Shown one piece after another: positions 43,344 through 55,985 of a DNA stretch of 64,000 bases. The stretch's first letter is position 1, and the number at the start of each line of letters is the position of its first letter. This DNA is from Psoroptes ovis. Lineage: Eukaryota; Arthropoda; Arachnida; Sarcoptiformes; Psoroptidae. The position numbers and the translations under genes are program-made. The stretch is taken from positions 1,304,501 through 1,368,500 of the forward strand of contig PQWQ01000007.1 of assembly GCA_002943765.1 (NCBI GenBank), given 5' to 3'. The notes under the pieces are model-generated. The model was given only the letters and a program-made list of their open reading frames with translations. It was not told the DNA's origin and made no database searches.

Positions 43344-44489
43344 ATGGATGACCAAACTCTGGATCAAATCGATACATTCAGAGTCAACGCCTTTAATCTA
43401 ATAGATCAAATTTTTCAGGCTCTACTTGAAAAATCTTCATCCAAGAACAAACAACTTAGTAATGTTTTCATCAGTGATTTACAAAACATCGGAAAACAAA
43501 TCAAAATCAACATATCGTCGGCATTGAATTTAGCCATAGAGTCAAAATCAGTAAACGACAACTTGGTAGACAAAATCGAAAAAATCATTGCTAATAATGA
43601 AAATAAAAATAACGGATCAAATATTTCTTTTGCACAAATAATGAAAGCCCAATCAACGGAGCAATTAATCAAAAACAAAAACAACACCACCGAAGAAACA
43701 ATTGTAGTATCTGCTAAGAATAACATCAATCCAGCTACCGTGGTAAAGGAAACATATGAAGCATTAAATCTCATCAGAAACAGAAACAATAACATAAAAA
43801 TCAACAAAATCATAAAAACAAATAAAGGTGCTGTGATTAAAATACCGTCAACTGAAGATGTAGATCAAATCATCAGTGATTTCAACGTTTTGACACCATT
43901 ATCTACCAACGCATCTATACATAAATCCAGAAAACTTGATCCTACTATTGTCTTAAAATCTGTCTCGAAATTAAATAGCTTAAGCGTTATTCCACAAATC
44001 ATATGTGATCCTAATCTCAATCCAATCCTTGCAAACTGCGAAAATAAAATGTTGGTCTTATTCGCAATGAAATCAAACACCGATTGCCAGGATATTGTTA
44101 TGCGAGTTAATCCACATCTTTACGAAACTATTATGAAACAAGGATACTTATATACTAACTATGAAAAAATTATTGTCAAAAACAAAATCTTGGTGAGACA
44201 ATGTCAGAATTGCTTCAGTTTTGATCACAACACCAGAATCTGTAAAAACCCGAAAATATGCAAATGCTGCGGCCAAGGTGATGGAATAAATCACAAGTGC
44301 TCTAAAATTCAAAAGTGCGTAAATTGCTCTGTACACTCTCATCATAAAAACTCATCACACAATCATCTACCCAACAACAACAATTGTCCGATTTACCAAC
44401 AGCAAACAAATAGACTTATCAACAAAACAAATTATTCAGGACCCAATCATGACATTGTCACACACACTGCGTCAACACAAAATGTCTAA
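43344..44489 (+). CDS. LINE-2nd copy ORF1: Gag-like protein
   Basis: 381 aa. Helical N-terminus, then a central domain, then Cys-rich knuckles near the end (CQNCFSFDHNTRIC, CKCCGQGDGINHKC, CVNCSVHSHH), typical of RNA-binding ORF1 proteins of Jockey/R1 LINEs. The start at 43344 follows a run without upstream in-frame alternatives. The ORF1 stop (44487-44489) overlaps the probable ORF2 start region. Confidence 0.88.
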   Translation: MDDQTLDQIDTFRVNAFNLIDQIFQALLEKSSSKNKQLSNVFISDLQNIGKQIKINISSALNLAIESKSVNDNLVDKIEKIIANNENKNNGSNISFAQIMKAQSTEQLIKNKNNTTEETIVVSAKNNINPATVVKETYEALNLIRNRNNNIKINKIIKTNKGAVIKIPSTEDVDQIISDFNVLTPLSTNASIHKSRKLDPTIVLKSVSKLNSLSVIPQIICDPNLNPILANCENKMLVLFAMKSNTDCQDIVMRVNPHLYETIMKQGYLYTNYEKIIVKNKILVRQCQNCFSFDHNTRICKNPKICKCCGQGDGINHKCSKIQKCVNCSVHSHHKNSSHNHLPNNNNCPIYQQQTNRLINKTNYSGPNHDIVTHTASTQNV

Positions 44490-47400
44490 TAGCAAAATAC
44501 GAATCATGCAAATTAACGTAGCTAAAAGTTCCTTGGCAACGAACGAAATCAAAAACAATATTAGCAAATTTGGTGTAGATTTAATATTATTACAAGAACC
44601 ATGTAAATTTGGCAATCAAATTATTTTTGACTTGAAAAGTAAAATTTTGCACCATGAACCCTCAATTGATGCAGATTGCGCTACAGTTGTCATAAGCAAA
44701 AATATATCGTATAAATTCTTACCAGACATATCAAACTCATATACGACCTCTACAATGATTTTCACCAACACAAAACCAATAATCATCTCAAACTTTTACA
44801 TACGTCCAAACGAAATGAATGGTGATCATATAAACTTCATTGAATCACTACTCGTAAAATACTCGGATCTTCCGATATTCATTTGCAGCGACTTCAACTC
44901 TCGTAGCACCATATGGTATGACAAAATAACAAATAAAAACGGTCACACATTCAAAAACTTAATCCAGAATAATGACCTGTTGATTCATAACAATAAGACA
45001 CCAACTTGTCGCAACTCTAGCATAATTGATCTCACTCTAACCAACACACAAGCTCATAACCTTATCAAAAATTGGACAAATATTGCATGCACGAACCTGA
45101 CCGATCACAACTGCATTATCTTTGATATTTGTCTCTCAAAAGATCAATTCCTTTCAAATGTAATTCATTCCACATGGCTATTCAATGAGAAAAAAGCGAA
45201 TTGGGACTCTTTCAAAGATTCGTTTGACCATACAAAACTTGATTTACTTACACAATCAGCAATCAATATCACAAACACAAACGAAATTGATTCTGTGATC
45301 GATCACATGACCTCACTCATATTAGAGGCTGCATATACCTCCTTGCCACCTAAAAGTAAATATATAAAATACAATCCTTACCACTGGTGGAACAAACATC
45401 TTGAACTTCTTAAGACACATTTTCATTACGTAAGAAATTTGTACTTTCGACATAAAAACACCGCAACACCAAGAATCAGTAAAAATATATATACAACAAT
45501 AAGAAACAAATACATTTACGAAATTAAAAAAGCTAGAAACTTGAGCTGGAAGACCTTTATTGAAGAAAACGAAAACAAGTCTCCTTACGGACATACATTC
45601 AAACTAATTAAAAACAAACTAAATCCAACGTCGAATGAATTACCAATTTTTAACGTTCCTCCGTTGGAACTAAAAAACAATATATCAGAACTACTGGTCA
45701 ATTTATTTCCAGATGATGTCCAGCATAATGATAACCATCAAAACTCTGAAATCAGAAATTATCGACCTAATTTGATAAATACGGATAGCTTTTCGTGCGA
45801 TGAGGACAAAATCCTATCTATAATAAAAAGATTGAATGTTAAGAAGGCTCCAGGCCCTGATTTCATCAGTAATAACATGATTAGCCATTTAAACTCGAAA
45901 ATTGTCCCAATATTGAATATAATATTTAACAAATGTATTGAATTAGGCTACTACCCATTATCCTGGAAAAAAAGTTGGTTAATCATATTAAAAAAACCAC
46001 ACAAATCTGACTACTATACACCTAAATCATATAGGCCAATTTGCCTGACATCTCATATCGGTAAAATATTTGAAAGAATAATCAATACAAATCTCATGAA
46101 CTATGTATCATCCAATGACATAATGAGCTCTCGTCAACATGGCTTTATGCCTGGTAAATCGACAATAACTGCCCTACAGACAATAACAAACACTGCTATT
46201 CAATATAAAAATTGCAGCTATGCTGCCATAATTGCCATTGACATCTCAGGAGCTTTCGATAATTGCTGGCATCCTGCTATCATTCAACAGTTAGATTTAT
46301 TCAATTTTCCAGTATACTTGATCCAGCTAATCAGATCATTCTTAGAAAATAGAGAAATAGTTTTCAAATACTCCTCAACGACTGTATCCAAACGCCCCAA
46401 CAACGGCTGTCCACAAGGATCTATAATCTCTCCATTTTTGTGGAATTTACTATTGAACGATTTCCTGAAGAGTTATGACTCTGAACATTCTGAGGTCATT
46501 GCATATGCCGATGACATAACATTTGTGGTTAAAGGACCCAATATTGAAGTATTGAACAAAAATATCATTGAATGCTTTAAAAACATACATGATTGGTGTG
46601 ACAAAGTTAAATTAAAAATAAGCTTACCTAAAACCAATGTCCTACTGTTGCATAGTGGTTCACGAAACCCATTGTCGTTCAATAATTTACTTGTGAATCC
46701 GATCGAATCAGTTAAAATTCTCGGTGTCTATTTTAAACATCATCGTAACCGTAATAAAATTGATTTCAATTTCCATATACAAAAATCAATCGAAAAATGC
46801 ACGAGGATAAAACAAGCATTATTTGCTTATTGTACAAGAACATCAGGGATAGACTCTCGTAAGAGGCTTATCATTTATAAATCAATTATCTACCCAGCCA
46901 TCTCTTATGGCAAGGAAATATGGTACCCATTTATAAATAATAATAGTAAGAAAAAATTAAATACGCTACAATACAACATTCTTCTACGATGTGTACACGC
47001 TTACAAGACAACACCATCATCATGTATTCACCTATTAGCCCGTACACCTATCCTGACAGACAAAATATACAATCACCTACACACACCACACACAGACACC
47101 TTCAACACACGGAAAGAAGCAGTAAACAACGCAGACATGAACACCCTACAACAATACATACACAACACAAATAATACATTTCGATTCTTTTTCCCAAATG
47201 GAGTTCCAAAAGACTTCAACACAAACAAATACACCACACCATTCATAACAAACCATGGTCCTTTCAAGGAATTCCTCCACAGAATTAACCCCACACAACA
47301 CACTTCTCCACTATGCCCATGCGGTACAACACAAACATCTTTACACTTATTACTACATTGTCCACTAACACAACACACACGAACAATTCTCTTTAATGAT

Positions 47401-47496
47401 ACAATTACACTTACAAACAAACACAATTATGCAAAACTCACACAATTCTGTAAATATATCACACACAACATAATACACAATAACTCACAACATTAA
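44449..47496 (+). CDS. LINE-2nd copy ORF2: endonuclease and reverse transcriptase
   Basis: 1015 aa if started at 44449, 1004 aa from the Met at 44482, which precedes the endonuclease strand (RIMQINVAKSS) and whose ATG lies immediately before the ORF1 stop. I think the 44482 start is likelier. APE endonuclease motifs: LLQEPCKF, FICSDFNSRSTIWYD, LTDHNCIIF. RT motifs: APGPDFISNNMI, SYRPICLTSHIGK, AIDISGAFDNCW, GCPQGSIISPFLWN, AYADDITFVV. No RNase H. The C-terminus has the finger CPCGTTQTSLHLLLHC, common in R1/Jockey ORF2. The last 500 nt become CA-rich (ACACA codons), unlike the rest. No stop or shift is seen. Confidence 0.92.
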   Translation: MTLSHTLRQHKMSNSKIRIMQINVAKSSLATNEIKNNISKFGVDLILLQEPCKFGNQIIFDLKSKILHHEPSIDADCATVVISKNISYKFLPDISNSYTTSTMIFTNTKPIIISNFYIRPNEMNGDHINFIESLLVKYSDLPIFICSDFNSRSTIWYDKITNKNGHTFKNLIQNNDLLIHNNKTPTCRNSSIIDLTLTNTQAHNLIKNWTNIACTNLTDHNCIIFDICLSKDQFLSNVIHSTWLFNEKKANWDSFKDSFDHTKLDLLTQSAINITNTNEIDSVIDHMTSLILEAAYTSLPPKSKYIKYNPYHWWNKHLELLKTHFHYVRNLYFRHKNTATPRISKNIYTTIRNKYIYEIKKARNLSWKTFIEENENKSPYGHTFKLIKNKLNPTSNELPIFNVPPLELKNNISELLVNLFPDDVQHNDNHQNSEIRNYRPNLINTDSFSCDEDKILSIIKRLNVKKAPGPDFISNNMISHLNSKIVPILNIIFNKCIELGYYPLSWKKSWLIILKKPHKSDYYTPKSYRPICLTSHIGKIFERIINTNLMNYVSSNDIMSSRQHGFMPGKSTITALQTITNTAIQYKNCSYAAIIAIDISGAFDNCWHPAIIQQLDLFNFPVYLIQLIRSFLENREIVFKYSSTTVSKRPNNGCPQGSIISPFLWNLLLNDFLKSYDSEHSEVIAYADDITFVVKGPNIEVLNKNIIECFKNIHDWCDKVKLKISLPKTNVLLLHSGSRNPLSFNNLLVNPIESVKILGVYFKHHRNRNKIDFNFHIQKSIEKCTRIKQALFAYCTRTSGIDSRKRLIIYKSIIYPAISYGKEIWYPFINNNSKKKLNTLQYNILLRCVHAYKTTPSSCIHLLARTPILTDKIYNHLHTPHTDTFNTRKEAVNNADMNTLQQYIHNTNNTFRFFFPNGVPKDFNTNKYTTPFITNHGPFKEFLHRINPTQHTSPLCPCGTTQTSLHLLLHCPLTQHTRTILFNDTITLTNKHNYAKLTQFCKYITHNIIHNNSQH

Positions 47497-47635
47497 AATA
47501 CATACATACACAAAATTTGTTTATACGAGTACATCGTTTCTGAACAATATAATAACTTCACACTAGCATTGTAATTTTAACACTGATGCCATAGTCTTAT
47601 TGACTTCGCATCATCATTAATCCCAAAATTTTATT

Positions 47636-47673
<38 letters not shown>

Positions 47674-48659
47674 CATTATTCACTCAACTCATAATAATCA
47701 TATTTCACAACAACTTTTACATTTTAGCAATTTTCATTCATCTCTAGATTCTTAAGGTTTTGGTTCAGTGATTGTTAGTTACTGGTTGTGTTTGTTACTG
47801 GTTGTTTGTTGTTGATAATTGTTGTTTGGTTCGCTCGTCATTGTCTAAGCACAGTGTCTGAAATGTGCACACTTTGGAATGGATGTTTCGATATTGAATT
47901 TTTTATTTTATGATTTTTTTTTTTATTCACTCGTTTCTTTCACACTTTTTCCATCAGTGTTTCAAGTTGTTCATCATTATGTTTCACCATGATGATGATG
48001 ATGATGATGATGATAATAATCGTAAACATAATGATAATCAATGATAAAATACTGGAAAAAAATTAAATAATTTCATAAATAAGCTAATTGACAAATGTAT
48101 ATTAAATACTAATGATGATGATAATAATAATTTTCGATATAAATATAAATTTGATTATCAATGTTTTATTATTATTATTATAATTAAAATATAATGAAAA
48201 TATTGCATTCGATTGATAATAAATAAATAATGTTAGAATTATTAATTATCAATAATAAACGAATATTAATGGCCAATATAATATTTTTATTTATTTATTT
48301 ATTTTCACATTCATTCATTTCTTTGTTTCTTTTATCCATTTGATTTCATTGCTTTCTCTTTCTCTCATTTCTAATATCTCGAGTATTTTTTTTCTTATTC
48401 TTAAGTAATGCCAGCAATATTATTACTTATAAGACCAATCTTAGTGTTTCTGGTAACTTTGGAAATTCTAATATAATTTCTAATGTATTTGATTCCAGCA
48501 AATATAAGAAATTCCCTTATCATAAAATTACAAAAAAAAAAAAAAAAAAAAAAAAATAATTAAGGTCATTCCCATATTTATTTAATAATAATAATAATAA
48601 TAATTATAATCATCAACAATATATTCATTATTTTATTGTTTTATTTTATTTTTATTCTA

Positions 48660-48741
48660 TAAGGTAGTCCGAAAAGTTCTGGCTGATTTTCAACCAGCAA
48701 CCATATTGATTAAGCGGAATGAATTTTTCGGACAACACAAA
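48660..48741. mobile_element. Short mariner-like MITE, copy 4 (divergent)
   Basis: 82 bp between TA dinucleotides (48658-48659, 48742-48743). Termini AAGGTAGTCCGAAAAGTTCT and TTTTTCGGACAACACAAA form an imperfect inverted repeat. Closest to the 35645 copy (GTCCGAAAAGTT). Confidence 0.7.
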
Positions 48742-49937
48742 TATTATTTCATTTTATTATTTCTTAGACATAAAAAATACAAATTATTATTATTTTTTAT
48801 TATGATATTACATTCAATGTGAAAACAGACACATCATACACAGCAGCCAATTCTCAAAAAAAAAAAAAAAAAAAGAAAAAAAACATCCATTGGATTATTA
48901 CGTTTGGGCGATAATGTTGATGTGCTGGTGTTGTGTATTGAATGCATTTTATGTGAAATATTGTGATATTGTTTTATCTTTGCCCATGTTTCTCTGTGTT
49001 TATAAGTGTTTTAGCTTTTATTTAGCATTTTTATTTAATGTACATTTTCATTTGCACTTTTATGTGTTTCGCCATCGTTATTCTGTGTGTGTGTGTAATA
49101 CTGTGTGTTTGCACATGTGTTTGAATGTCCGAAATTTTCAATGGAAAAAACAAATCAAATAAACTTTGAAAACTTGTAAAAATTGAAAATTTTTAAATTG
49201 AAAGAATCAAAGAATAAATTGTATATCTTTATCCATACTTGAAAATGATGATGATAATGATAATAATACTGATATTAACAACATTCAAATTCCATGATGA
49301 TTCTTGACGATAACAATATTCTTTAAGAATATGGGATATTCTTCTTCTTTGAAACTTAAAATTTAACAATAATCGATCGGAATCACAATGTATATTTATA
49401 AAAAAAAAATTTATCATTTCCAAACTATTCCATTCTTAACACTTCAAAAAAAAAAAACAAAAGAAAATCAATGTTCAAGTGAGAAAAACAAAAATATTTT
49501 TTCAATGTGTGTTTCAATATGTTTCCAAGTGAAAACAAAATTCTTTTCAACATAAAATTAAGTCTTTGTGTGAACCCTGGTTTAAAAAATGTCCAACACA
49601 GGCTGTTGTTCCACAGTATTGTGTCCACAGTGTCCAATGTCCAGTTTACAATTGTACAATGGTCAATTGTTTTATTTTTCTGCTGTTTTCAATGTTCAAT
49701 GAGTTTCAATGTTCAATGTTTATCGATGAATCTATGCAATGTCTTTGTCATCACTGATGATGATGATGATAATGAAGAATAATATCGAATTCAATTGATG
49801 AATGATGGCAGAGAAGAAGAAAAAACCGATTCGGCACATTTTGTGCTTCCAGAAGATTTGGGAAATTCAAAAAATTGATTTGTAACGATAATTTTTGACA
49901 CACACGAAAAACAGAAATTGTCAAAGATGAATAAATA

Positions 49938-50017
49938 TTGAGTTGTCCCATAAGTTCTTGCCGTTTTTTAAATTTCTTTTCATTCGAAAAACGGCAAGAA
50001 CTTATTGGACAACCTAA
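49938..50017. mobile_element. Short mariner-like MITE, copy 5
   Basis: 80 bp between TA dinucleotides (49936-49937, 50018-50019). The arms match the 61195 copy over the ~30-nt core (GTTGTCCCATAAGTTCTTGC) with few changes, and the spacer is short and A/T-rich. Confidence 0.85.
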
Positions 50018-50798
50018 TATTTTTTTCTATCAAAAATAATCAAAAAAAAGGGGCAAATTTTCGATTAATTAATTTTTTTTCTCGATTTTTCGATTAATTA
50101 AAATCGAAATCAAAATGAAAATTTTGATTGAATTTTGTTCATCGAAATTCATCAGGAAATTCATTCAATAAAATTTTCAATGTTCAAATGTTCAATGAAT
50201 TGATTCAATTCATTTTTGTAAAGAGTGAGGAAGAACAAACAAATCATATTCTTGATTGAAAATTTGTGGAATAAAAATTCTTGAAATTTTTTTTTTTTTT
50301 TTTTTTTTTTTGAAATTTCCTTGAAAATTCTTTGAAATTGAAAATTTTAAAAATTCAAAAAAGTCAAATTCAATGATCAATAATAATTGTATTGAAAAAT
50401 ACATTTGTGAATACAATTGAAATCAATGTCGATTCGGTAATATATTTTGACAATACATTTAGTCATGTGAATGAATGGCATCCAACTGAATGCTTTCATT
50501 TTGTTTTGAATACACAAAAATATTTTGACAAATTAAAATTGTAAAAAATTCTTTTGATTTTTTTTTCAAAAAATTTTTCCCATTTCCTCATCTAATTTGA
50601 TACAATTTTGTTTTTTTTTTTGGGCCCGATTCCGGTACCTTGGTGCATTTTTACGTTCATAATGGCCCATTCATACTGACATATTCAATGTAATTTTTGG
50701 ATAATTTGTATGAATACAATATGTACGGAAATTTTTTTTTTTCAAAATAAACTTTGCTTTTGCTTTGTTGGGAAAAATAATGTTTGACTAAAGCAAAT

Positions 50799-51067
50799 CA
50801 GTGCTTCTCAACCCTTTCTTTCAATTTTGGCCACACGGACTTTCATTCATGCAATTAAGAATTCAATGAATAATGATCGTAATGATGAAGGATTATGGAT
50901 TAAAAAATTGTTGAATTCATCGAAGTCTATAATTGTGTTGCTAATTAGCAGGTTCTTGTAATTCTGTAGAATTCTGGCTGAAAATAACACAAAAGTATTC
51001 AAGAGTTTGAATGGACAATTAGTGTCGAAGTTTGCACTGAACACCAAAAAATGTTTGACAAACACTG
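50799..51067. mobile_element. Possible hAT-like MITE
   Basis: The left end CAGTGCTTCTCAACCCTTT and the reverse complement of the right end (CAGTGTTTGTCAAACATTT) agree at 15 of 19 positions. CAGTG.TTCTCAACC is a common hAT-family terminus. Length is 269 bp. No 8-bp target duplication is visible (AAGCAAAT left, TATCATTC right), which weakens the call. Confidence 0.35.
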
Positions 51068-54000
51068 TATCATTCAGTATACATTCAATGTAAATATTTT
51101 AAATGCATTTAGTTGTTTGTTGTCGTTGTTTTGCTGTAAATGTGTTTGTACATCATCATCATCATCAACATCATCACCATCATTATCATTATCATTATCT
51201 TCATCATTATCAAATGATTAATTAACAAATTAATTAAATATCATTTAATCATTTTCAAACAAAATGAAAAAAAAGAGAATTTCATTTTCAATTCACATTT
51301 ACTTTTCTTTTTGCTTTTCTTTCATTTATTATTATTTCTTATCATGTATTTTCAAATTCAATTCAATTCAAATATAAATTCTTTTCTATTTTTATTTCTA
51401 TTATTATTATTATTATTATCATTCTATGAATTGATATTTGATATTTTCACATTTGTATTTTGTATTGTGTGTGTTTCAATCCATTTCATTTCATTTCATT
51501 TCATTACATTTTACATTTTACATTCAACATTTTATACATTTTCAATCATTCAATTTGTTCACATTTATTAATGTTTCGATTAATGAATAAATGAATGAAA
51601 AAGTCAGATTTATTGTCATTTGTGAATAATAATAATAATTATGATCATTATTATTTATCAAATAATAATAGAATAATGAAAAAAATTATTCATAAATATC
51701 AAATTACATTCATTTCGTTGTTTTTTCGTTGTATTTTGTTGTTATTTAGTCTATGCATAGCATTTTTTGTAAGCATAAATTGATAAATGAATAAATAATT
51801 CAATGAATAAATGATTAAATGAATTAATTGAATGAATTAATGAATACAAAATTTTAAATAGTGGCATTGAATTTTAATTGTAAAAATAAAAGAATTGAAT
51901 ATGAATATTTATTCGTGAATGAAATGAATTCAAAACCGGGTAAATCTGACCTTTTCCAATCTGGTAAAGAATTTCTTCGGTGGTTGAAATCATTTTTTTT
52001 TTCAGTCGTCGAAGAAGCTGAATATTTACGGTGAAATCCTTGAAATATTTCATTGAAATATTCCACGAATTCTTCAATCGAGAATTTTAAGCCAAAAAAT
52101 ATTCAGCCAATCTGTTTGTGTAACGTGTGTGCTACATTTGTTTGATACGCAAAAATGATCATCACTCAGAGCCCAGCGAGTAACGAATGATTCTTCGCAA
52201 TTTGATTTCGATAAAACCCAAAAATATTTTAAAATTAAATTTTTAATTTGAATTTGAAAATTTTATAGAATTTTTCCTCCTTAAAAAATGAATTATTATT
52301 GAATAAGATTGAATTTCAAGATTCCTGTTTGCGCTCAGAATTTTTCCTTTCACAATTTTTAACCCTTTACCCTTTCAAGGCTTTGCACTCGACGGGCACT
52401 GAAGAAGCATCTTTGTATAGTAATTTCAAAGCTTCAAAGTTCAAATTGTTTGTGTGTCGAATGCACCAAAAGGCTCTCAAACATATTTTGAACATGAAAA
52501 TTTCCTCATTTTCTTAAATTTCTCATAAAAATTTTACTTGCATTTTTCTTCGTTTTTTTCCCACCAAAAGCATTGGCTGAATGTATGTGCATTATGCTCA
52601 TTTTTTTTCAAATTTTTATCACAGAAATTTTTTCCTTAAAATTTGATTTATTTATTTTCTCAAGAATCTAATCTCTGTTCAAGAATCTATTCTTGGTGTA
52701 AGAGAGTGAAAATTCATCTGTTTTTTTTGCATTGTTTTTTCCCATTGTTTTTGCTGTACCATTGCACAGTTTGCAGTGGGAAAAAAAATGAAAATTCATT
52801 CTCAGCAAAGCAAAAATGAACCAAAAATAAATGAACAACAACAATGAGCAAAATGAAAAAAAAACCATTAATTTTCTATTATAATCATTATTATTATTAT
52901 TATTATTTAATCGTTTGATGATCGTTTATCATTGACAATGATGTTTTCGTTTTTTTTTTAATTTTGTTTTCCATTTGTTTGGAAATGTTCGTTTCTCAAT
53001 ATTTTGATCGTTTATTATTCGTTACATATTTCATATATATTTGATTCATTTCATTTTTCATTTATCGAAATTCGTTCCATTCATTCATTCATTTGTTCTC
53101 TCTCGTAATCGGAATCATTTCGATTTAATCAAATATGAAGAACGAAATCAAATGTGAACGAAATCATAATCGATAATCAATTTCATATATATTTTTTCCT
53201 TCATTTTCATTTGTCGAATATCAAAAAATTGTCAAATAAATATTGATCAAAGCAGCAAAAGCAGAATATGGTCGTTGTTGTTGATGTTGTTGTGACAAAA
53301 ATCTGAAAATTGTCAATGAAAATTTATATTATGAAATTAATCGGGGAAAAATGAATTAAATTTGATTTCTTTGAAAATTTACGATTATGAAAAACAAATG
53401 ATGATGATAATTAATCATCATTGTTAATTGTAATTAACTTTGAATTTAAAATATTTTTTTTACATCAAATTTTCGTTGATTTCCATCAATTTGGACAATT
53501 GAAAAAATATTTGGAAAAATGCTCTCAAATATCGCCAATATCGTTTGTTTTTTTCAATTATTTTGAATCTGTTCATCGTATTGAATTGATTCAATGTATC
53601 CGATTGATTTTTCACAATTTTTATGATATTTACGCATTGACAAATTGCGTTTAAACGACGATAACGACTCTCCAATAAATTGTTTATGTTGCACGTATAT
53701 TTCTGCATTTGTTTGAATGCAAATCATAAGCAGATATAAGAGCAGATAGCATGAGCATTGAAAGATCGCTGAAATTCATTATTTTGATAATCAATTTTTT
53801 CAATAAATATATTTTGAAAATTGAAAATTGATCGCGATTAAAAATGATCAATCATTCATTGTTGGAAATTGAAAATTATTTTTTTTTCCATTTATTCATT
53901 TTCTGATGAATATAAATAAAAATAAATAAATTCAAAATTCTAATAATTTCCAAAAAATATTTGATCTTAAAAAAATTTCCTTGATTGATTGATTGATCGA

Positions 54001-55760
54001 TTCATTTATTTATTCATTTATCAATTTATTTGAATGTAGAAATAAAAAAAGAAATATTTGAATTCCATTTTTGAAAAAAAAAAAATCCATCATTTACAAA
54101 TTTATGAATCAATGAGAAATAAAGTCTAATACACAATTCTTCGATATCCAAATTCCTTATAATGATCTTTCATAATATAAACACACACACGCAGACAGAC
54201 ACAATAAAATGAATGAATTTGAACAAATTTGAATTTGAAAATAATTTTATTCCATTTTTTTTTCACATCGATTCCCCGATCATTTTGAAAATTTTGAATT
54301 TAAAATTTTGAATTTAAATTTGATTTCAAAGTATAAAAATTCTGAAAATTCAAATAATGATTTGAGATCATTTTGTTGCAAGCATACAATAATAATGACG
54401 GATCAAACTATTTGGATCGAATAACACAACACACAATATGATTTGTGTAAATAATTTGAAAATTTAAATTTGGAAAAATTTTCAAAAAATTTTAAAAATT
54501 TGAATTTAATCTCCATTTTTTTTTTGAACATTAAATAAGCATTAAAAATGATATTTTTTTTTCTTATTTAAATAATTTTACATATCAAAAAAATAAAAAA
54601 TAAAAAATAAATGTACATCAATCAAATTATCATATGTATTGGTTTTTTTTTGAATTTTCATTTCAATGAAATTCTCTTGAATATCGTTCTTGATTCTTTG
54701 AAAATCATCTATTTTTTTTTCTATGGAAAATTCTCTCAATACTTTTCAATTCGTTGTTTTATTTTAAAAAAATTTTTGAATTGGATTAACCTCAGTTTTC
54801 CTGTTCCATAATGATATAAAAAGATGATAATAATAAGTATTTATAAATTTTAAATCAATCAATCAATCATTTTTTTTAATCATTCTTATATGATTATGAT
54901 CATTATTTATAATCATCATATTTCCATTTGAAATCATTATCATCTGTATTTGTCATTTATTTGACATATTCATGTGTTCATTTCTACATTATGAGTCATT
55001 ATACTTTTATCATTGCTTTTATTGTTATTTTTATTGTGATCATAATCAATATTTGATTCTGAAAAATAATTCTGAAATCGTCAAATCAATTCAATGATTT
55101 AATTGTTCTGTTTCTGTTAAGCTTACTGTTGCTAAATTTACTTGTCAATCATTACACTATTTTTTTGGTTGATTTCAGAAAATTGATCTAATTTTAATCA
55201 ATTGATATTCATTTTCAATGGATTTTTGTCGAAGATGCAAAACTTCTGAGAATTTGTGAATACTTTTTCTTGTATTCACTGCTGTTTATCAGATTCACAG
55301 TGATTCAAAAACAGTTCAATGATTTTTCATGATTGATAATTCAATAAAAATGATGAATTATGTTCAAACATAAATAATTCTGATCATTTTATTTGCTTAT
55401 TTTCATGGTGATATATTTAATTGTCATTGTCTTTTTTTTTGCAGACAAAGTTTGACAGATTTTGATCAATGAATGAATCAATGAATAATGTTCGCTTGAT
55501 GTGGTAATATTTATGATTTGTTTTCAAGGAATTGTGATTTACAAATCATTTTTATTATCATTTCATTGGACACATGATAATAATAATGATAAACTCAATC
55601 GACCATACAATTGAATTCTAGGGAGAATTTGATGGCGAAAAAATTTTTTTTTCCACGAATTTTCAGATACAAAATTATGGCAAATATGATTGATTAATTG
55701 ACTGAAACTATTAGAATTTTTATTTTTTTTATTTTTTCGGGAATGAAATCAATCATTTAT

Positions 55761-55941
55761 TTACAATTCAATTAATTGAAATAATAGAAAATTATTATTA
55801 TCATTATTATAATGATCATCATCATTCATCATTTGATAATGAAATTGTTGCATCGAATAATGATAATGATAATGATATTCAATTGCAATCAAATTCCATT
55901 GATTTTCAAATAAACAATATAAATGTCTACCACCAATTTGA

Positions 55942-55985
<44 letters not shown>

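Larger units (their letters stand above)
42985..47680 (+). mobile_element. Second LINE (R1/Jockey-like, no RNase H); ends approximate
   Basis: Two overlapping ORFs with a 5' leader of up to about 350 nt and a 3' UTR of about 140 nt that runs into TTTA/TTA repeats at about 47630-47680. Both probable ends lie in TTA/ATT microsatellites (about 42965-42984 and 47646-47680), so a target duplication cannot be separated from the repeat, and I give approximate limits only. Same strand as the first LINE but a different lineage. Confidence 0.8.
47497..55760. other. Gene-poor intergenic DNA right of second LINE
   Basis: About 8 kb without a convincing gene. Contains the LINE 3' UTR, TTA repeats, poly-A tracts near 48531-48556 and 48857-48885, MITEs at 48660 and 49938, a T-tract near 50287-50311, a possible hAT-like MITE at 50799-51067, ATTTC/TTA repeats near 51380-51520 and many short A/T ORFs. 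It ends at the stop codon of the corin-like gene. Confidence 0.6.

Noticed and set aside
43415..43813. 132-codon minus-strand ORF
   Set aside because: Antisense shadow of LINE ORF1.
48890..49162. 90-codon Cys/Phe-rich plus-strand ORF
   Set aside because: Follows a poly-A tract, hydrophobic low complexity throughout, no recognisable domain; composition alone explains it.
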